From Leptolyngbyaceae cyanobacterium (GTDB lineage Bacteria > Cyanobacteriota > Cyanobacteriia > Cyanobacteriales > Aerosakkonemataceae), in assembly GCA_036703985.1 (NCBI GenBank), contig DATNQN010000071.1, positions 186,001 through 250,000 on the forward strand: DNA of 64,000 bases, read 5' to 3'. Below are positions 9,391 to 19,500 of this stretch, in pieces. Positions within the stretch are counted from its first letter, which is position 1; each line of letters begins with the position of its first letter. A program made the translations under genes and the position numbers. A model generated the notes under the pieces. The model saw nothing but the letters and a program-made list of their open reading frames with translations, had not been told where the DNA came from and did no database searches.

Positions 9391-10595
9391 AAGTGCTTCA
9401 TGTAATTCCCTCAGTTGCACCAGTCAGAGGTGGGCCAAGTCAGGCGATTTTGGAAATGGTTAAAGCATTGCAAAAACAAGGTATTGATGTTGAAATCGCT
9501 ACTACTAATGATAATGGCGCAGGCTTACTAAATGTCCCGTTACAGGAACGTATTGAATATAACGAAGTACCAGTCTGGTTTTTCCCTCGTTTTTCTCCAC
9601 CCATTCCATCTTTACGAGAATTTGCTTTTTCCACTCAATTCACTACATGGCTTTGGCAAAATATTACCAAATACGATTTGTTACATATCCATGCTATTTT
9701 TTCCTATACTTCTACCGCTGCAATGGCGATCGCTCGTAAAAAGGGTATTCCTTATATTATTCGGCCTTTAGGTCAGCTTTGCCAATGGTCTTTAGAACAA
9801 AGTTATTATAAAAAGCAGATTTATTTAAATTTGATAGAACGCACCAATCTTAATGGCAGCCAAGCCATCCATTTTACTTCTGTTAGGGAACAGGAAGAAG
9901 CAGAAAAACTCTGTTTAAAAGCTCCCAATTTTATTTTACCACACGGTTTATCCGTACCTACTCACATTCCAGATGCTCGCCATCGATTGCGGCAATTATT
10001 GAAAGTACCGCTAGATGAACCTGTTATCCTTTTTATGTCTCGATTGCATCCTAAAAAGGGTTTAGATTATCTACTTCCCGCTTTAGGAAAAGTGGCGCAT
10101 CAACGCTTTATTTTTGTCCTAGCGGGAAGCGGTTCTCCTGATTATGAAGCTGAAATTGATGCTCTTTTACATTCTGCTGGTATCGATCGACGCACCTACC
10201 GTTCCGGATTTGTTTCAGGAGAAATGAAAGACTTATTACTACAAGGTGCCGATCTGTTTGCCTTAACTTCTCATTCGGAGAATTTTGGCGTTGCCGTATT
10301 AGAAGCTTTAGCCACCGGATTACCTGCGATCGTTACTCCGGGTGTAGCGCTTGCTTCTTTAGTGGAAGCGCATCAATTAGGTTATGTAACCGAATTGAGT
10401 GTTAATGCGATCGCATCTACCCTGCAACATTTCCTCAGCGATTCGCAAACAGCTAAACAGATGAGCGATCGCGCTCATCAGATCGTTCTAGAACGATACA
10501 CTTGGAGACCCATTGCTTTAAAACTGAGTGAAATATACACGGCGATCCTCAAGCAAGCGCCTATACCTACCTTTGATTACTTAGATAACAATTAA
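9387..10595 (+). CDS. Glycosyltransferase family 4
   Basis: The 402-residue enzyme runs from ATG 9387, which overlaps the AsnB stop as ATGA and gives the standard opening [19 protein letters not shown]. An upstream in-frame GTG/ATG region belongs to the AsnB frame overlap and is not needed. [15 protein letters not shown] is the donor-side glycine loop, [18 protein letters not shown] begins the C-terminal half, and the EX7E motif spans Glu298 to Glu306 ([11 protein letters not shown]). It resembles slime or exopolysaccharide GT4 enzymes of motile filamentous cyanobacteria, but I cannot assign a specific one. Coupled translation with the amidotransferase suggests the two act on the same intermediate. 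Confidence 0.88.
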   Translation: MKVLHVIPSVAPVRGGPSQAILEMVKALQKQGIDVEIATTNDNGAGLLNVPLQERIEYNEVPVWFFPRFSPPIPSLREFAFSTQFTTWLWQNITKYDLLHIHAIFSYTSTAAMAIARKKGIPYIIRPLGQLCQWSLEQSYYKKQIYLNLIERTNLNGSQAIHFTSVREQEEAEKLCLKAPNFILPHGLSVPTHIPDARHRLRQLLKVPLDEPVILFMSRLHPKKGLDYLLPALGKVAHQRFIFVLAGSGSPDYEAEIDALLHSAGIDRRTYRSGFVSGEMKDLLLQGADLFALTSHSENFGVAVLEALATGLPAIVTPGVALASLVEAHQLGYVTELSVNAIASTLQHFLSDSQTAKQMSDRAHQIVLERYTWRPIALKLSEIYTAILKQAPIPTFDYLDNN

Positions 10596-10635
10596 TATCT
10601 TCCTAAAGCACAAAAATTAAATTTTACAGCAAACT

Positions 10636-11283
10636 ATGGAAATGCTTTCTAACCAATACGAATACTCTTATCAAGATAGCAATCCCGATCATCATCATGC
10701 TTATTTAATTTCACCCCTTCTAAATTTGCTTTCCCAAGCTACGCCTTCTGCTATCTCAAAGCCTCGCATCCTCGATCTCGGCTGCGGTAATGGCAGTCTC
10801 AGCCATTTAATTGCACAACAAGGATATGATGTGGTTGGTGTTGAAGAATCCGAATCGGGTATCAAATTTGCTCGTCTTAGCTTTCCAGATTGTCAGTTTA
10901 TCCAATCAAGTATTTACAACCTGCCATATTCAGAATTGGAAAATTCTGTAGATATTGTCATCTCCACAGAAGTAATTGAACACTTGTTTTATCCTAGAGA
11001 ATTATTAAAAGCGGCTCGAAAATGCTTGAAACCAAATGGTAGTTTAATTCTTACCACACCCTATCACGGCTATTTAAAAAATGTAGCACTTGCTCTTTCA
11101 GGTAAAATGGATAACCATTTTGCTCCTCTTTGGGATGGGGGTCATATCAAATTTTTCTCTGTGAAAACTCTGACGAATATTATGGAATCAGAAGGTTATA
11201 AAGATATGACTTTTCAATTTGCTGGCAGGTTCCCATATCTTTGGAAGTCGATGCTGTGTTGTGGCAAAGTAAGTAAATATTAG
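10636..11283 (+). CDS. Class I SAM-dependent methyltransferase
   Basis: The 215-residue protein has motif I ILDLGCGNGSLSHLIAQQG at about 49-67, the acidic end VVGVEES of strand 2, DIVISTEVIEHLFYPRELL near 115, and LKPNGSLILTTPYHG as the motif III region. It belongs to the Methyltransf_11/UbiG-like group. GGHIKFFS and the ending GRFPYLWKSM are usual for this group, so the gene looks complete. In this cluster it would methylate a sugar or a small precursor. It lies 40 bp after the GT4 gene on the same strand; the gap holds no obvious terminator. Confidence 0.85.
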   Translation: MEMLSNQYEYSYQDSNPDHHHAYLISPLLNLLSQATPSAISKPRILDLGCGNGSLSHLIAQQGYDVVGVEESESGIKFARLSFPDCQFIQSSIYNLPYSELENSVDIVISTEVIEHLFYPRELLKAARKCLKPNGSLILTTPYHGYLKNVALALSGKMDNHFAPLWDGGHIKFFSVKTLTNIMESEGYKDMTFQFAGRFPYLWKSMLCCGKVSKY

Positions 11284-11335
11284 AACATGGCATTTTTTGG
11301 TATATCGATTTTTGGTTAAAGCGCCGGATATTTTT

Positions 11336-11381
11336 TAATAATTCCGTATTATTAGTTAGCTTCAATAATGCGGAATTATTA
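11336..11381 (+). promoter_or_regulatory. Long hairpin ending at the start codon of the GT2 gene
   Basis: The arms TAATAATTCCGTATTATT (11336-11353) and AATAATGCGGAATTATTA (11364-11381) are complementary over 18 positions with one T/G pair, separated by a 10-base loop. The last base of the right arm is the A of the ATG at 11381. In RNA the site would be sequestered next to or within the stem, so it could limit ribosome access. It is not followed by a T run, so it is not a simple terminator. A miniature repeat remnant is an alternative. Confidence 0.6.
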
Positions 11382-12214
11382 TGTTAGAGAAAATTGTACC
11401 TCTGATCGTAACCTATAACGAAGCTCCTAACATCGATCGGACTCTTGATAAACTGAATTGGGCTAAAAAAATTGTAGTAATTGATAGTTACAGTACGGAT
11501 TCAACTTTAGAAATTTTAAATTCATATTCTCAAGTCCAAATCTTTCAACACAAATTTGATTCGTTTGCTTCCCAATGTAACTACGGATTGGAAAAAATCA
11601 ATTCTGAATGGGTTCTTTCTTTAGATGCAGATTACATTTTAACTGATGAATTAATTGCTGAAATGGCTGCGCTGACAGAGGATAACTCGGTAGATGGTTA
11701 TTTTGTAAAGTTCAAATATTGCATTTACGGTAAACCTTTGCGTGCGACGTTGTTACCACCTCGCCAAGTTTTGTATCGCAGAGAAAAAGCGAAGTATGTA
11801 GATGATGGACACGCCCATCGGGTTTTGGTAAATGGGCAATCTGCGGAGCTTTTTTCTTATATTTGCCACGACGATCGCAAACCTTTAAATAGGTGGCTAT
11901 CGGCTCAAAATCGATACATGATTATTGAGTCTAAAAAGCTACTGGAAACTCCCGGAAGTGAACTTAGTTTACCAGATCGGCTCCGCAAGCAAAAATTTAT
12001 TGCTCCTTTTTTGATTTTGGTTTACTGCTTAATTGTAAATAGGGCTATCCTAGATGGTTGGCAAGGTTTATATTACACTTTGCAAAGAACTTTAGCAGAA
12101 ATCATGCTTTCTCTCTATTTGCTAGAGAACGAGAATTCTTATGCTTATCCAAATCCAAGTAGTTCAGAACACAGAGATAAATTACCTTTAAGGAATGCTG
12201 AATTGCCGAACTAA
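11381..12214 (+). CDS. Glycosyltransferase family 2, WaaE/KdtX-like
   Basis: The 277-residue GT-A enzyme begins VPLIVTYNEAPNI (about 6-18), has VVIDSYSTDST near 32-42 and the DxD-type metal/donor site SLDADY (Asp82-Ala-Asp84). The region PPRQVLYRREKAKYVDDGHAHR is the acceptor-side segment of WaaE-type enzymes. The C-terminus FLILVYCLIVNRAILDGWQG, with YYTLQRTLAE, is a membrane-associating amphipathic helix characteristic of that subgroup. It probably transfers a hexose to a lipid-linked acceptor. It is the last gene of the cluster. The unusual hairpin at its start (11336-11381) may control its translation. Confidence 0.88.
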   Translation: MLEKIVPLIVTYNEAPNIDRTLDKLNWAKKIVVIDSYSTDSTLEILNSYSQVQIFQHKFDSFASQCNYGLEKINSEWVLSLDADYILTDELIAEMAALTEDNSVDGYFVKFKYCIYGKPLRATLLPPRQVLYRREKAKYVDDGHAHRVLVNGQSAELFSYICHDDRKPLNRWLSAQNRYMIIESKKLLETPGSELSLPDRLRKQKFIAPFLILVYCLIVNRAILDGWQGLYYTLQRTLAEIMLSLYLLENENSYAYPNPSSSEHRDKLPLRNAELPN

Positions 12215-12230
12215 TTTTAATGTATATTAT

Positions 12231-12412
12231 GTAGGGTGCGTTACGCTACCGCTAACGCACCATTTCCAATGGTATTTTTTCCATGAGGACTAACGCACCA
12301 TTTCTAATGATATCTTTTCTACTCGACTATGGTGGGTTACGGCACGGTTCGTTAATTATTGGTTGGAAGTAGCCTCATTGATTGTCCGTGCCTAACCTAC
12401 CCTACAATTTAA
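12231..12412. repeat. Cluster of palindromic TAGGGTG(C/G)GTTA-type repeats
   Basis: GGTGCGTTA (12235-12243) and TAACGCACC (12253-12261) form a perfect hairpin. A second TAACGCACC copy is at 12291-12299. A related longer pair follows: GGTGGGTTACGGCACGG from 12331 against CCGTGCCTAACCTACCC ending near 12402, with a few mismatches. Such elements are common dispersed palindromes in cyanobacterial genomes. Placed at the end of the polysaccharide cluster and facing a gene on the opposite strand, they may also end transcription. Confidence 0.7.
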
Positions 12413-12417
12413 TAAGC

Positions 12418-12864
12418 TTAAACTCTTAATTCTTCCAATACCGAAATTCCTTCTGCCAACTGATACCAACGTTTTTTCACCTTATCCCAAATTTGATTTG
12501 CCATCTTTACGGGATAGTTAAACTGCACCAACTCATATTCGATGATTTCGCTCAAGCTATCCCATTGTGCAATAATTTGGCAATCTTCGATCGCATTTTC
12601 CACTGCCTCCAGCCAACGATCGAAAATCCGGTAGCTGAAAAACGAACAGCATACCTTACCTTCGACATCCCAGTAAGAAACGCATACCTGATGTTTTAAG
12701 CAGTGGACTTTTTTGACTTCTTTGACGGGAATGCCAAAGTTTTTTAATGCTTGGGCGGCTTCTCCCTTAGAGATGTCCCATTGAATGGGGTTGATTTTGC
12801 CAGCAGCAATCAGACTTTGACTTTTGAGGCGGCGCGAGCCCCTCTTGGTGAGGTGGCGAGACAT
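12418..12864 (-). CDS. Hypothetical protein, 148 residues, no family recognised
   Basis: The frame runs from ATG 12862-12864 to TAA at 12418. The N-terminus is strongly basic (MSRHLTKRGSRRLKSQ), then the protein is soluble, with several aromatic residues, four Cys (HCLKHQVCVSYW, KVCCSFF) and no signal peptide or membrane segment. The length and balanced composition, with no overlap with another gene, argue that it is real. A helical C-terminal half (DSLSEIIEYELVQFNYPV onward) is likely. I do not recognise a domain. It is flanked by palindromic repeats on its 3' side and a regulator gene on the other strand, so it appears to be a single-gene unit. Confidence 0.55.
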   Translation of the reverse strand: MSRHLTKRGSRRLKSQSLIAAGKINPIQWDISKGEAAQALKNFGIPVKEVKKVHCLKHQVCVSYWDVEGKVCCSFFSYRIFDRWLEAVENAIEDCQIIAQWDSLSEIIEYELVQFNYPVKMANQIWDKVKKRWYQLAEGISVLEELRV

Positions 12865-13045
12865 GATGATTCTGTTCGTTTTCTGTGAGTGGAAGCTGAT
12901 TTATCGATCGGATATGTACGGAAAGACGCTTTAACCCCCTATGAAAAGAGGGCTAATTAAGCTGCGATCGCCGGAGTAACTGAATACTGAGAAAGTTTTA
13001 ATGAGGTGCGCTGGTCGAATAGGCAAAGTCAATTTTTATTTGTGC

Positions 13046-13074
13046 TATAATACAGCATATACGATTTGTCGTAT
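13046..13074 (+). promoter_or_regulatory. Promoter -10 box with palindromic operator upstream of the XRE regulator
   Basis: A consensus TATAAT lies at 13046-13051. Eight bases later the perfect inverted repeat ATACGA-tttg-TCGTAT occupies 13059-13074, where the transcript would begin. No good -35 box is visible. A palindrome at the start site of an HTH regulator gene is the usual design for autorepression, so this is the likely operator. Confidence 0.5.
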
Positions 13075-13142
13075 AAATGTCAAGTCGATCGGTAACATAA
13101 AATAGATAGATAAATTAAGTTAGGTTAATTAAGTTGCAAAGT

Positions 13143-13472
13143 GTGAGCAAGAGTCGAGTAGAACAAACTTCAGGTCGGTATCGATTCAACTCTCAGGGAG
13201 TTTTCCGAGTCGGAGAAATCCTTCGGAATGCCAGAGAAGTGAAAGGCTGGAGTCTCCAGGAGTTGCAGGCTTATTGCGGCTTGCCAGCTAGTACGGCAAA
13301 TGGCATTGAGAACGGTTTCGTCACCAAAATTCAAGCTGATACGTTGGAAACTTTGCGGGTAGCCCTAGAACCGCAAAATCCCAGTACGGGCAAGACGTAT
13401 ACTTTGGGAGAATTATACGAGTTGATGTTGGTGCGGGAAGAGGAAATTAACGGCGCAAAAGGGAAAAAATAA
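13143..13472 (+). CDS. XRE-family helix-turn-helix regulator
   Basis: A protein of about 109 residues with a single HTH_3-type domain: VGEILRNAREVKGWSLQELQAYCGLPASTANGIENGF, where WSLQELQAYCGLP is helix 2 and STANGIENG the recognition helix region. The C-terminus is charged (REEEINGAKGKK). No ATG is available; GTG 13143 and TTG 13134 are the candidate starts, and GTG is preferred as the stronger initiator. A TATAAT box and a palindrome (13046-13074) lie 70-100 bases upstream, suggesting it represses its own transcription. Only 12 bases separate it from mnmE, so it probably controls or shares that transcript. Targets beyond itself are unknown. Confidence 0.8.
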   Translation: MSKSRVEQTSGRYRFNSQGVFRVGEILRNAREVKGWSLQELQAYCGLPASTANGIENGFVTKIQADTLETLRVALEPQNPSTGKTYTLGELYELMLVREEEINGAKGKK

Positions 13473-13484
13473 AAGATTAGTAGA

Positions 13485-14882
13485 ATGTCTCAGACATTTG
13501 CAGCAGGTACGACGATCGCGGCGATCGCGACTGCCGTTGTCCCGCAACAAGGCAGTGTGGGCATCGTGCGGGTATCGGGAATGGAAGCTTTTGCGATCGC
13601 GCGGGCAATTTTCCATTCTCCAGGGCAACAACCTTGGGAAACTCATCGCATTCTCTACGGTTATATCCGCCATCCGAAAACTCAGCAGGTAGTAGATGAA
13701 GCGCTGTTGCTGATCATGAAAGCGCCTCGTTCTTACACGCGAGAGGACGTGGTAGAGTTCCACTGTCACGGCGGCATCATGGCGGTGCAGCAGGTATTAC
13801 AACTATGTATAGAGTTGGGTGCAAAACTGGCACAACCGGGAGAATTTACTCTGCGGGCATTTTTGAACGGGCGTTTGGATTTGACGCAGGCAGAAAGTAT
13901 CAGCGATTTGGTAGGTGCGAAATCTCCTCAAGCAGCGCAATTTGCCTTAGCGGGGTTGCAGGGGAAATTAAGAGAGCCAATTCGCCAGTTAAGGGCGACT
14001 TGTTTGGATATTTTGGCAGAAATTGAAGCGAGAATTGATTTCGAGGAAGATTTGCCGCCGTTGGATGAGGAAGCGGTAAAAGGACAAATAGAGGGAGTTT
14101 TAACAGAGGTAAACCGGATTTTAGTTACCGCCGATCGGGGAGAATTGTTGCGTACTGGATTAAAAGTAGCAATTGTGGGGCGTCCCAATGTGGGAAAATC
14201 CAGTTTGTTGAATGCTTGGAGTAAAAGCGATCGCGCCATTGTCACCGATTTACCCGGTACGACGCGCGATGTTGTGGAATCTCAGCTAGTGGTGGGGGGT
14301 ATCCCGGTGCAAGTGCTGGATACGGCTGGAATTCGGGAAACCGCTGACGTGGTAGAAAAAATCGGGGTAGAGCGATCGCGCAACGCTGCTAGTGCTGCTG
14401 ACTTAGTATTACTTACTATAGACGCCGAAGCTGGTTGGACGGCAGAAGATGGAGAGATTTACGCACAGGTGCAACACCGCCCGGTAATTTTAGTCATCAA
14501 CAAAATCGATTTAGTAGGAGAAGAACAAAAGAAAGAGCTTGTTTCGGCGATTCCGCATGATATGCGATCGCAAGTTTTCACCGCAGCTGCTCGTTATTTG
14601 GGAATTGAAGATTTAGAAAACGCAATCTTGGCAGCAGTTCATACTGGTAATATTCAAGCATCTGACATGGACTTAGCAATTAATCAGCGACAAGCAGCAG
14701 CACTGACAACAGCTAAGATGTGTCTGGAGCAAGTGCAAACAACCATAAATGAGGCACTTCCCTTGGATTTTTGGACGATCGATCTGCGGGGTGCGATTCA
14801 AGCACTGGGAGAAATTACTGGTGAAGAAGTGACTGAATCAGTACTCGATCGTATTTTCAGTCGTTTTTGTATTGGTAAGTAA
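13485..14882 (+). CDS. mnmE: tRNA uridine-5-carboxymethylaminomethyl modification GTPase MnmE
   Basis: The 465-residue protein has the N-terminal tetrahydrofolate-binding domain ([49 protein letters not shown]), the embedded G domain with P-loop GRPNVGKS at residues 232-239, [11 protein letters not shown], the G3 DTAGIRE, and NKID as G4. It ends FCIGK with the catalytic-site Cys462. With MnmG it modifies the wobble uridine of several tRNAs. Length and motifs are complete. It is downstream of the XRE gene by 12 bp and converges on the histidine kinase gene at 15169. Repeats fill the gap between them. Confidence 0.97.
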   Translation: MSQTFAAGTTIAAIATAVVPQQGSVGIVRVSGMEAFAIARAIFHSPGQQPWETHRILYGYIRHPKTQQVVDEALLLIMKAPRSYTREDVVEFHCHGGIMAVQQVLQLCIELGAKLAQPGEFTLRAFLNGRLDLTQAESISDLVGAKSPQAAQFALAGLQGKLREPIRQLRATCLDILAEIEARIDFEEDLPPLDEEAVKGQIEGVLTEVNRILVTADRGELLRTGLKVAIVGRPNVGKSSLLNAWSKSDRAIVTDLPGTTRDVVESQLVVGGIPVQVLDTAGIRETADVVEKIGVERSRNAASAADLVLLTIDAEAGWTAEDGEIYAQVQHRPVILVINKIDLVGEEQKKELVSAIPHDMRSQVFTAAARYLGIEDLENAILAAVHTGNIQASDMDLAINQRQAAALTTAKMCLEQVQTTINEALPLDFWTIDLRGAIQALGEITGEEVTESVLDRIFSRFCIGK

Positions 14883-14899
14883 ATCGATTTTATTCTCTT

Positions 14900-15122
14900 A
14901 TCTGCGTTTAGAAAGCGTTTATCTGTTTTCATCTGCGGTAAAAATTTAATATCAGATATCATATCCGGTAACATTATGTAGTTGTAGGGGCGGGTTTAGT
15001 AAACTATCCTTGATAACAACAGACAACCTGATAACAAAACCCGTCTTCCCATGCTCTTACCTTTATCATTGGGAATACCAGGCTCTATTTTTACCACAGA
15101 TGAACACAGATGAACACAGATG
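14900..15122. repeat. Short dispersed repeats (TCTGCGTT...TCATCTGCGGT and ACAGATGAAC tandem)
   Basis: The gap between the convergent mnmE and kinase genes contains TTATCTGCGTTTAG, CATCTGCGGT and three head-to-tail units of ACAGATGAAC (about 15093-15122). Related words recur at 35519-35570 and 37138-37190. These are common cyanobacterial dispersed repeats. I see no gene here and no classical terminator. Confidence 0.6.
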
Positions 15123-15168
15123 ATAGGTGTAGCTTTTCTGCTACGTTGCCTAGATTTTTAGATTCAGA

Positions 15169-16509
15169 TTAATTATGAATTGGCAAAATAATCGTAAAGG
15201 TCGTTCCTTCGCTTTCTTTACTTTCACAATAAAGTTGTCCTTTGTGAGATTCTACTACAATTTGATAGGTAATTGATAATCCCAATCCAGTGCCAGACCC
15301 GACTTGTTTGGTCGTAAAAAATGGATCGAATATTTTCTTTTTTATTTCCCCTGACATTCCGACGCCATTATCGTTTATTTTAATCCATATAGTATTGGCG
15401 TCAATTGTCTCGGTAATAATCCGAATTGTGGGTGATAGAAAATTGTAATTATTTTGCTTTTGTTTTTTTTCTAAAGCATCTATCCCATTATTTAAAATAT
15501 TCATAAATACTTGATTAATTTGGCCTGCATAGCACTTAATTAAAGGCAACGAACCATATTCCTTTACTACGTTGATGAATAAACCACTATCCTCGTTGTT
15601 TAGCCGATGTTGCAAAAGCATTAAAGTACTATCCAATCCCTGATGAATATCTACGGACTTTAATTCTGATTCACCGAGGCGAGAAAAATTTTTTAAGCTG
15701 TCAACTATATTGCGAATACGTTCTGCTCCTACTTTCATAGAAGTTAACATTTTGGGCAAATCATCATTGAGAAATTCCAAATCGAGAGACTCTTCTAACT
15801 GCTGAATATCTGCGGAAGGATTCGGTAATGATTGCTGATATAGCTGAATTAATTGCATCATTTGAGGACTATAATCAGAGAGATATTTGAGATTTCCATA
15901 AATAAAACTAATTGGATTATTAATTTCGTGGGCAATCCCAGCCACTAATTGACCCAAAGAAGACATTTTTTCACTTTGAATCAATTGAGCCTGAGTTTGC
16001 TGTAGGGATAGTAAAGCCTGTTCTAGTTGTTGAGATTTTTCTCGTTCTAGTGCTTCCGATTTTTGCAAAAGTACATTTTGTTCGTTGAGGCTGTTTTGCA
16101 AGCGCTGAATCGTTAAATGATTTTCCACCCGTGCCAAAACTTCTTCAAACTGAAATGGTTTGGAAATGTAATCTACCCCCCCAACTGAAAAAGCTTTTAC
16201 TTTATCTAACACATCATCTAAAGCACTTAAGAAAATGACGGGAATATCGCAAGTATTGTTTGATTCCTTCAGTTTCTTGCAAACTTCATAACCGTTCATT
16301 TCTGGCATATTGATATCCAGTAGAATTAAGTCTGGTGGAGATGTTTGTACTCCCATTAAAGCTAATTGTCCGTTCAATGCTTTGCGAACTTTGTAGCCGT
16401 ATTCAGCTAACATTGTTCCTAAAAGGTTGATATTTTCAAGAGTATCATCAACGATGAGTATTTTGCCTTTCGATTCGGTAGGTAGATTGCTATCCATTTT
16501 GGTATTCAT
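15169..16509 (-). CDS. Receiver-histidine kinase (hybrid) coupled to the giant kinase gene
   Basis: The 446-residue protein has an N-terminal receiver domain (ILIVDDTLENINLLGTML; phospho-acceptor Asp65 in LILLDINMP; Lys near 117 in SKPF), a coiled-coil linker (about 135-180, QLEQALLSLQQTQAQLIQSEK), a HisKA-like dimerisation helix with His194 (AGIAHEINNPISF), and a HATPase domain (NGIDALEKK, DNGVGMSG, GTGLGLSI). This layout matches RR-HK proteins that take phosphate from an upstream kinase and may act on other regulators. Its start overlaps the 3' end of the 2384-residue kinase gene by 20 bases (or 8 if ATG 16497 is used), so translation is probably coupled. It has no membrane segment. Confidence 0.92.
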   Translation of the reverse strand: MNTKMDSNLPTESKGKILIVDDTLENINLLGTMLAEYGYKVRKALNGQLALMGVQTSPPDLILLDINMPEMNGYEVCKKLKESNNTCDIPVIFLSALDDVLDKVKAFSVGGVDYISKPFQFEEVLARVENHLTIQRLQNSLNEQNVLLQKSEALEREKSQQLEQALLSLQQTQAQLIQSEKMSSLGQLVAGIAHEINNPISFIYGNLKYLSDYSPQMMQLIQLYQQSLPNPSADIQQLEESLDLEFLNDDLPKMLTSMKVGAERIRNIVDSLKNFSRLGESELKSVDIHQGLDSTLMLLQHRLNNEDSGLFINVVKEYGSLPLIKCYAGQINQVFMNILNNGIDALEKKQKQNNYNFLSPTIRIITETIDANTIWIKINDNGVGMSGEIKKKIFDPFFTTKQVGSGTGLGLSITYQIVVESHKGQLYCESKESEGTTFTIILPIHN

Positions 16510-19500
16510 GAATTAAATTGATAATGCGATCGAACCGCAGTTTTTTAACCAAATCTGCTAATGCGTTGGCTTTAGCTGCATCTAAATGGCGAATCTGTTC
16601 GATTAACTGTCCCAGTAATTCTTCATCTAATTCCCTGGCAGCTTGATACAGTTGCGTTATCCACTCAGCAGGTATGGTCGCCAAATCTTCTGATTTAATC
16701 TCATAAACAGTAGGTTTGCTTGGTAACCCAATTTTTGCATCATATTTACAATCTTTTTCTTCATAAAGATAGCTTATTCTTAAATGCTCTGCCATTTTTT
16801 CAAAAATGACTTCTTCTCGGAAAGGTTTGCTGACAAAATCATCACATCCCACTGATATAACGATCGCTTTATGTTCCTCAAAGGCACTGGCAGTGAGTGC
16901 GATAATTACGGTAGCCTGACTTGTTAGTTGGGCTTTAATTTGTTTGGTAGCTTGATATCCATCCATGACTGGCATCTGCATATCCATCCAAATTAAATGA
17001 GGCTGCCAATTTTCCCAAATAGTAACGGCTTCTTGACCGTTGGCGGCTTCTCGCAGTTGAAAACCAAGCGGTGAAAGCAGGTTAACTAGTAATAGGCGGC
17101 TTTCCCATTTATCGTCTACTATTAAGATGCGATAAGTGGGTTGATTGGGAGCCAAACTAATTACTTTTTTATTGGATTTTCGGGTTTGTATCTCGCCGTT
17201 ATCTGCAAAATTAAATTGAATGAAAAATTTAAAAATTGTTCCTTTTTCTAAGGTGCTGGAAAAGGTAATATCTCCGCCCATTAGTTGTACGAATTGCCGA
17301 CTGATTGGCAAACCCAAGCCCGTGCCTGATTGCGATTTTCTACCTGTTTCCGTTTGTCCGAAGGGGTCGAATAATTGGTCGAATTCTTCAGGGGCTATAC
17401 CAAGACCAGTATCTTCTATTTCAAATAAAATGATGTTTTGTTTTGCGGTTTCTCGCTCTTCTTTTTTGGCGCGTAATGCAACGCCGCCCCGTTCGGTAAA
17501 TTTGATCGCATTTCCTAATAAGTTAATTAAGACTTGGCGTAATTTGCTTTCATCGGTTTTGATGTATTGAGGAAGATTTGGATTATAATCAAATATAAGC
17601 TGTAAGCCTTTTGTTTCTGCTTTTAATCGGAACATTTCTTCTAAACTATTCAGCAGGCGATATAAATCGAAACTATTTTCGTGTAACTCAATTCGACCTG
17701 CTTCAATTTTGGACATTTCCAGTACGTCATTAATTAGAGTAAGTAAATGCTCTCCGGAACGACTGATGATGCCCAGATATTCTTGCTGCTGTCCGGTAAT
17801 AGTATTGTCGCGAGCTAGTACTTGAGTAAAACCGAGAATGGCGTTGAGGGGTGTTCGCAATTCGTGGCTCATTTTCGAGAGGAATTCTCCTTTAGCGCGA
17901 CTTGCGGCATCTGCGGTTGCTAAGGCTTTTTGGAGAGCTTCTTCTGCTTGTTTGCGATCGTTAATATCGGTAATAAATCCTTCTAATGCGAGCGGTTCTC
18001 TAGAACTAGAAAAAATTCCCTGACCTTTTTCCCACACCCATTTCGGTTCGCCAGTAGCAGTAATAATTCGATAGACTAGCTCAAATGGTTGTCGAGAAAT
18101 AACAGCAGATTCAATCGCATAACGTACCGAAGCTCGGTCTTCTGGATGTGTCATTTCTTCATAAGAAATAGTGCGGTTACCAATTAAATCTTCTGGCAGA
18201 TAACCTGTTAATTCAAAGCAACCTTCGCTGACAAATTCCATTGTCCAATGTTCGTCATAAAGGTTGCGGTAAGCCATACCGGGTAAGTTGCTCATTAAAG
18301 TGAATAAAGCTCTTTGACTTTCCCGTAATGCTTCTTCGGCTTGTTTGCGATCGCTAATATCTATTCCTACCGCTTGAAACTCTATTAAGTTACCATTTTC
18401 GTCAAAAATTGCTCGGTCAGTCCACTGTTGCCACCGTTGTAATTTCCCAAATATTACTCGATGTTCAATATTTACGATCGGGTTATCCTGATTCAGGGAA
18501 GCCAAATTTTGCTTGATTTTAAGTTGGTCTTCCTCTGGAATAACTGGCATAAAGTTGCTGCCAATTAAATCGGAACGTTTCTTATTGAAATAGCGACAGT
18601 AAGCATCGTTAACAAAAGTAAGAATGCCATTTGGCTTAAAGCGATAAATGAGTTCGGTTTGGTCTTCAATAACGGCGCGATAACGTTCTTCGCTTTCTCG
18701 CAGTGCTTGTTCTATTTGTTTGCGATCGGTAATATCGTTACTGGCAGATAATATACATGATTCTCCACCCAAGTCGATAATTTCTGCCGATACCAGCATT
18801 GTTTTTAGTTCACCTGACTTGATGCGAAAATCTAATTCCCAATTGCGAATTGCTCCTTTGTCTAGCAATTCCTGCCTCATTCGGACGCGATCTTCTGGAT
18901 TAACCCAATTGTTAAGCTCTAATGTGGTACAACCAATTACTTCTTCGCGAGTATAACCAAAAATGCGACAAAAAGTATCGTTTACTTCAATGTAATGTCC
19001 ATCTGAAACTCTGGTGATCGCGATCGAATTAGGACTAGAACGAAAAGCTGTAGAAAACTTTTCCTCTGACTGGTGCAATGCTTGGGTTCTCTCTAATACT
19101 TTCCGCTCTAAAGTTTCCGCATATTCTTTTTGCTCTTCATAAAGTTGAGCATTTTCTATAGAGATAGCTGCTTGAGAACACAAAAGCTTCAACAGTTGTA
19201 ACCGAGCGGGAGTAAAAGCTCCTATTGCTAAATTATTTTCTAAATAGAGAATGCCAATAAGTTTACCTTGCCCTAAAATTGGAGTACATAAAATAGATTT
19301 TGTCTGATATTCTTGAATGTACGAATCTTTAGTAAATCTTCCTTCTTTATAAGCATTATTTAAAACCACATCTTCTTTAGTAGAAAATACATAATTAATT
19401 AAAGATAATGGTAACTGTTGGCTGTTATTGATAGGAGTTGATTGTCGAACCGATACTTGTTCGTTTGCACTGGTTCCAATAGCTTCAACGAACAACTCTC

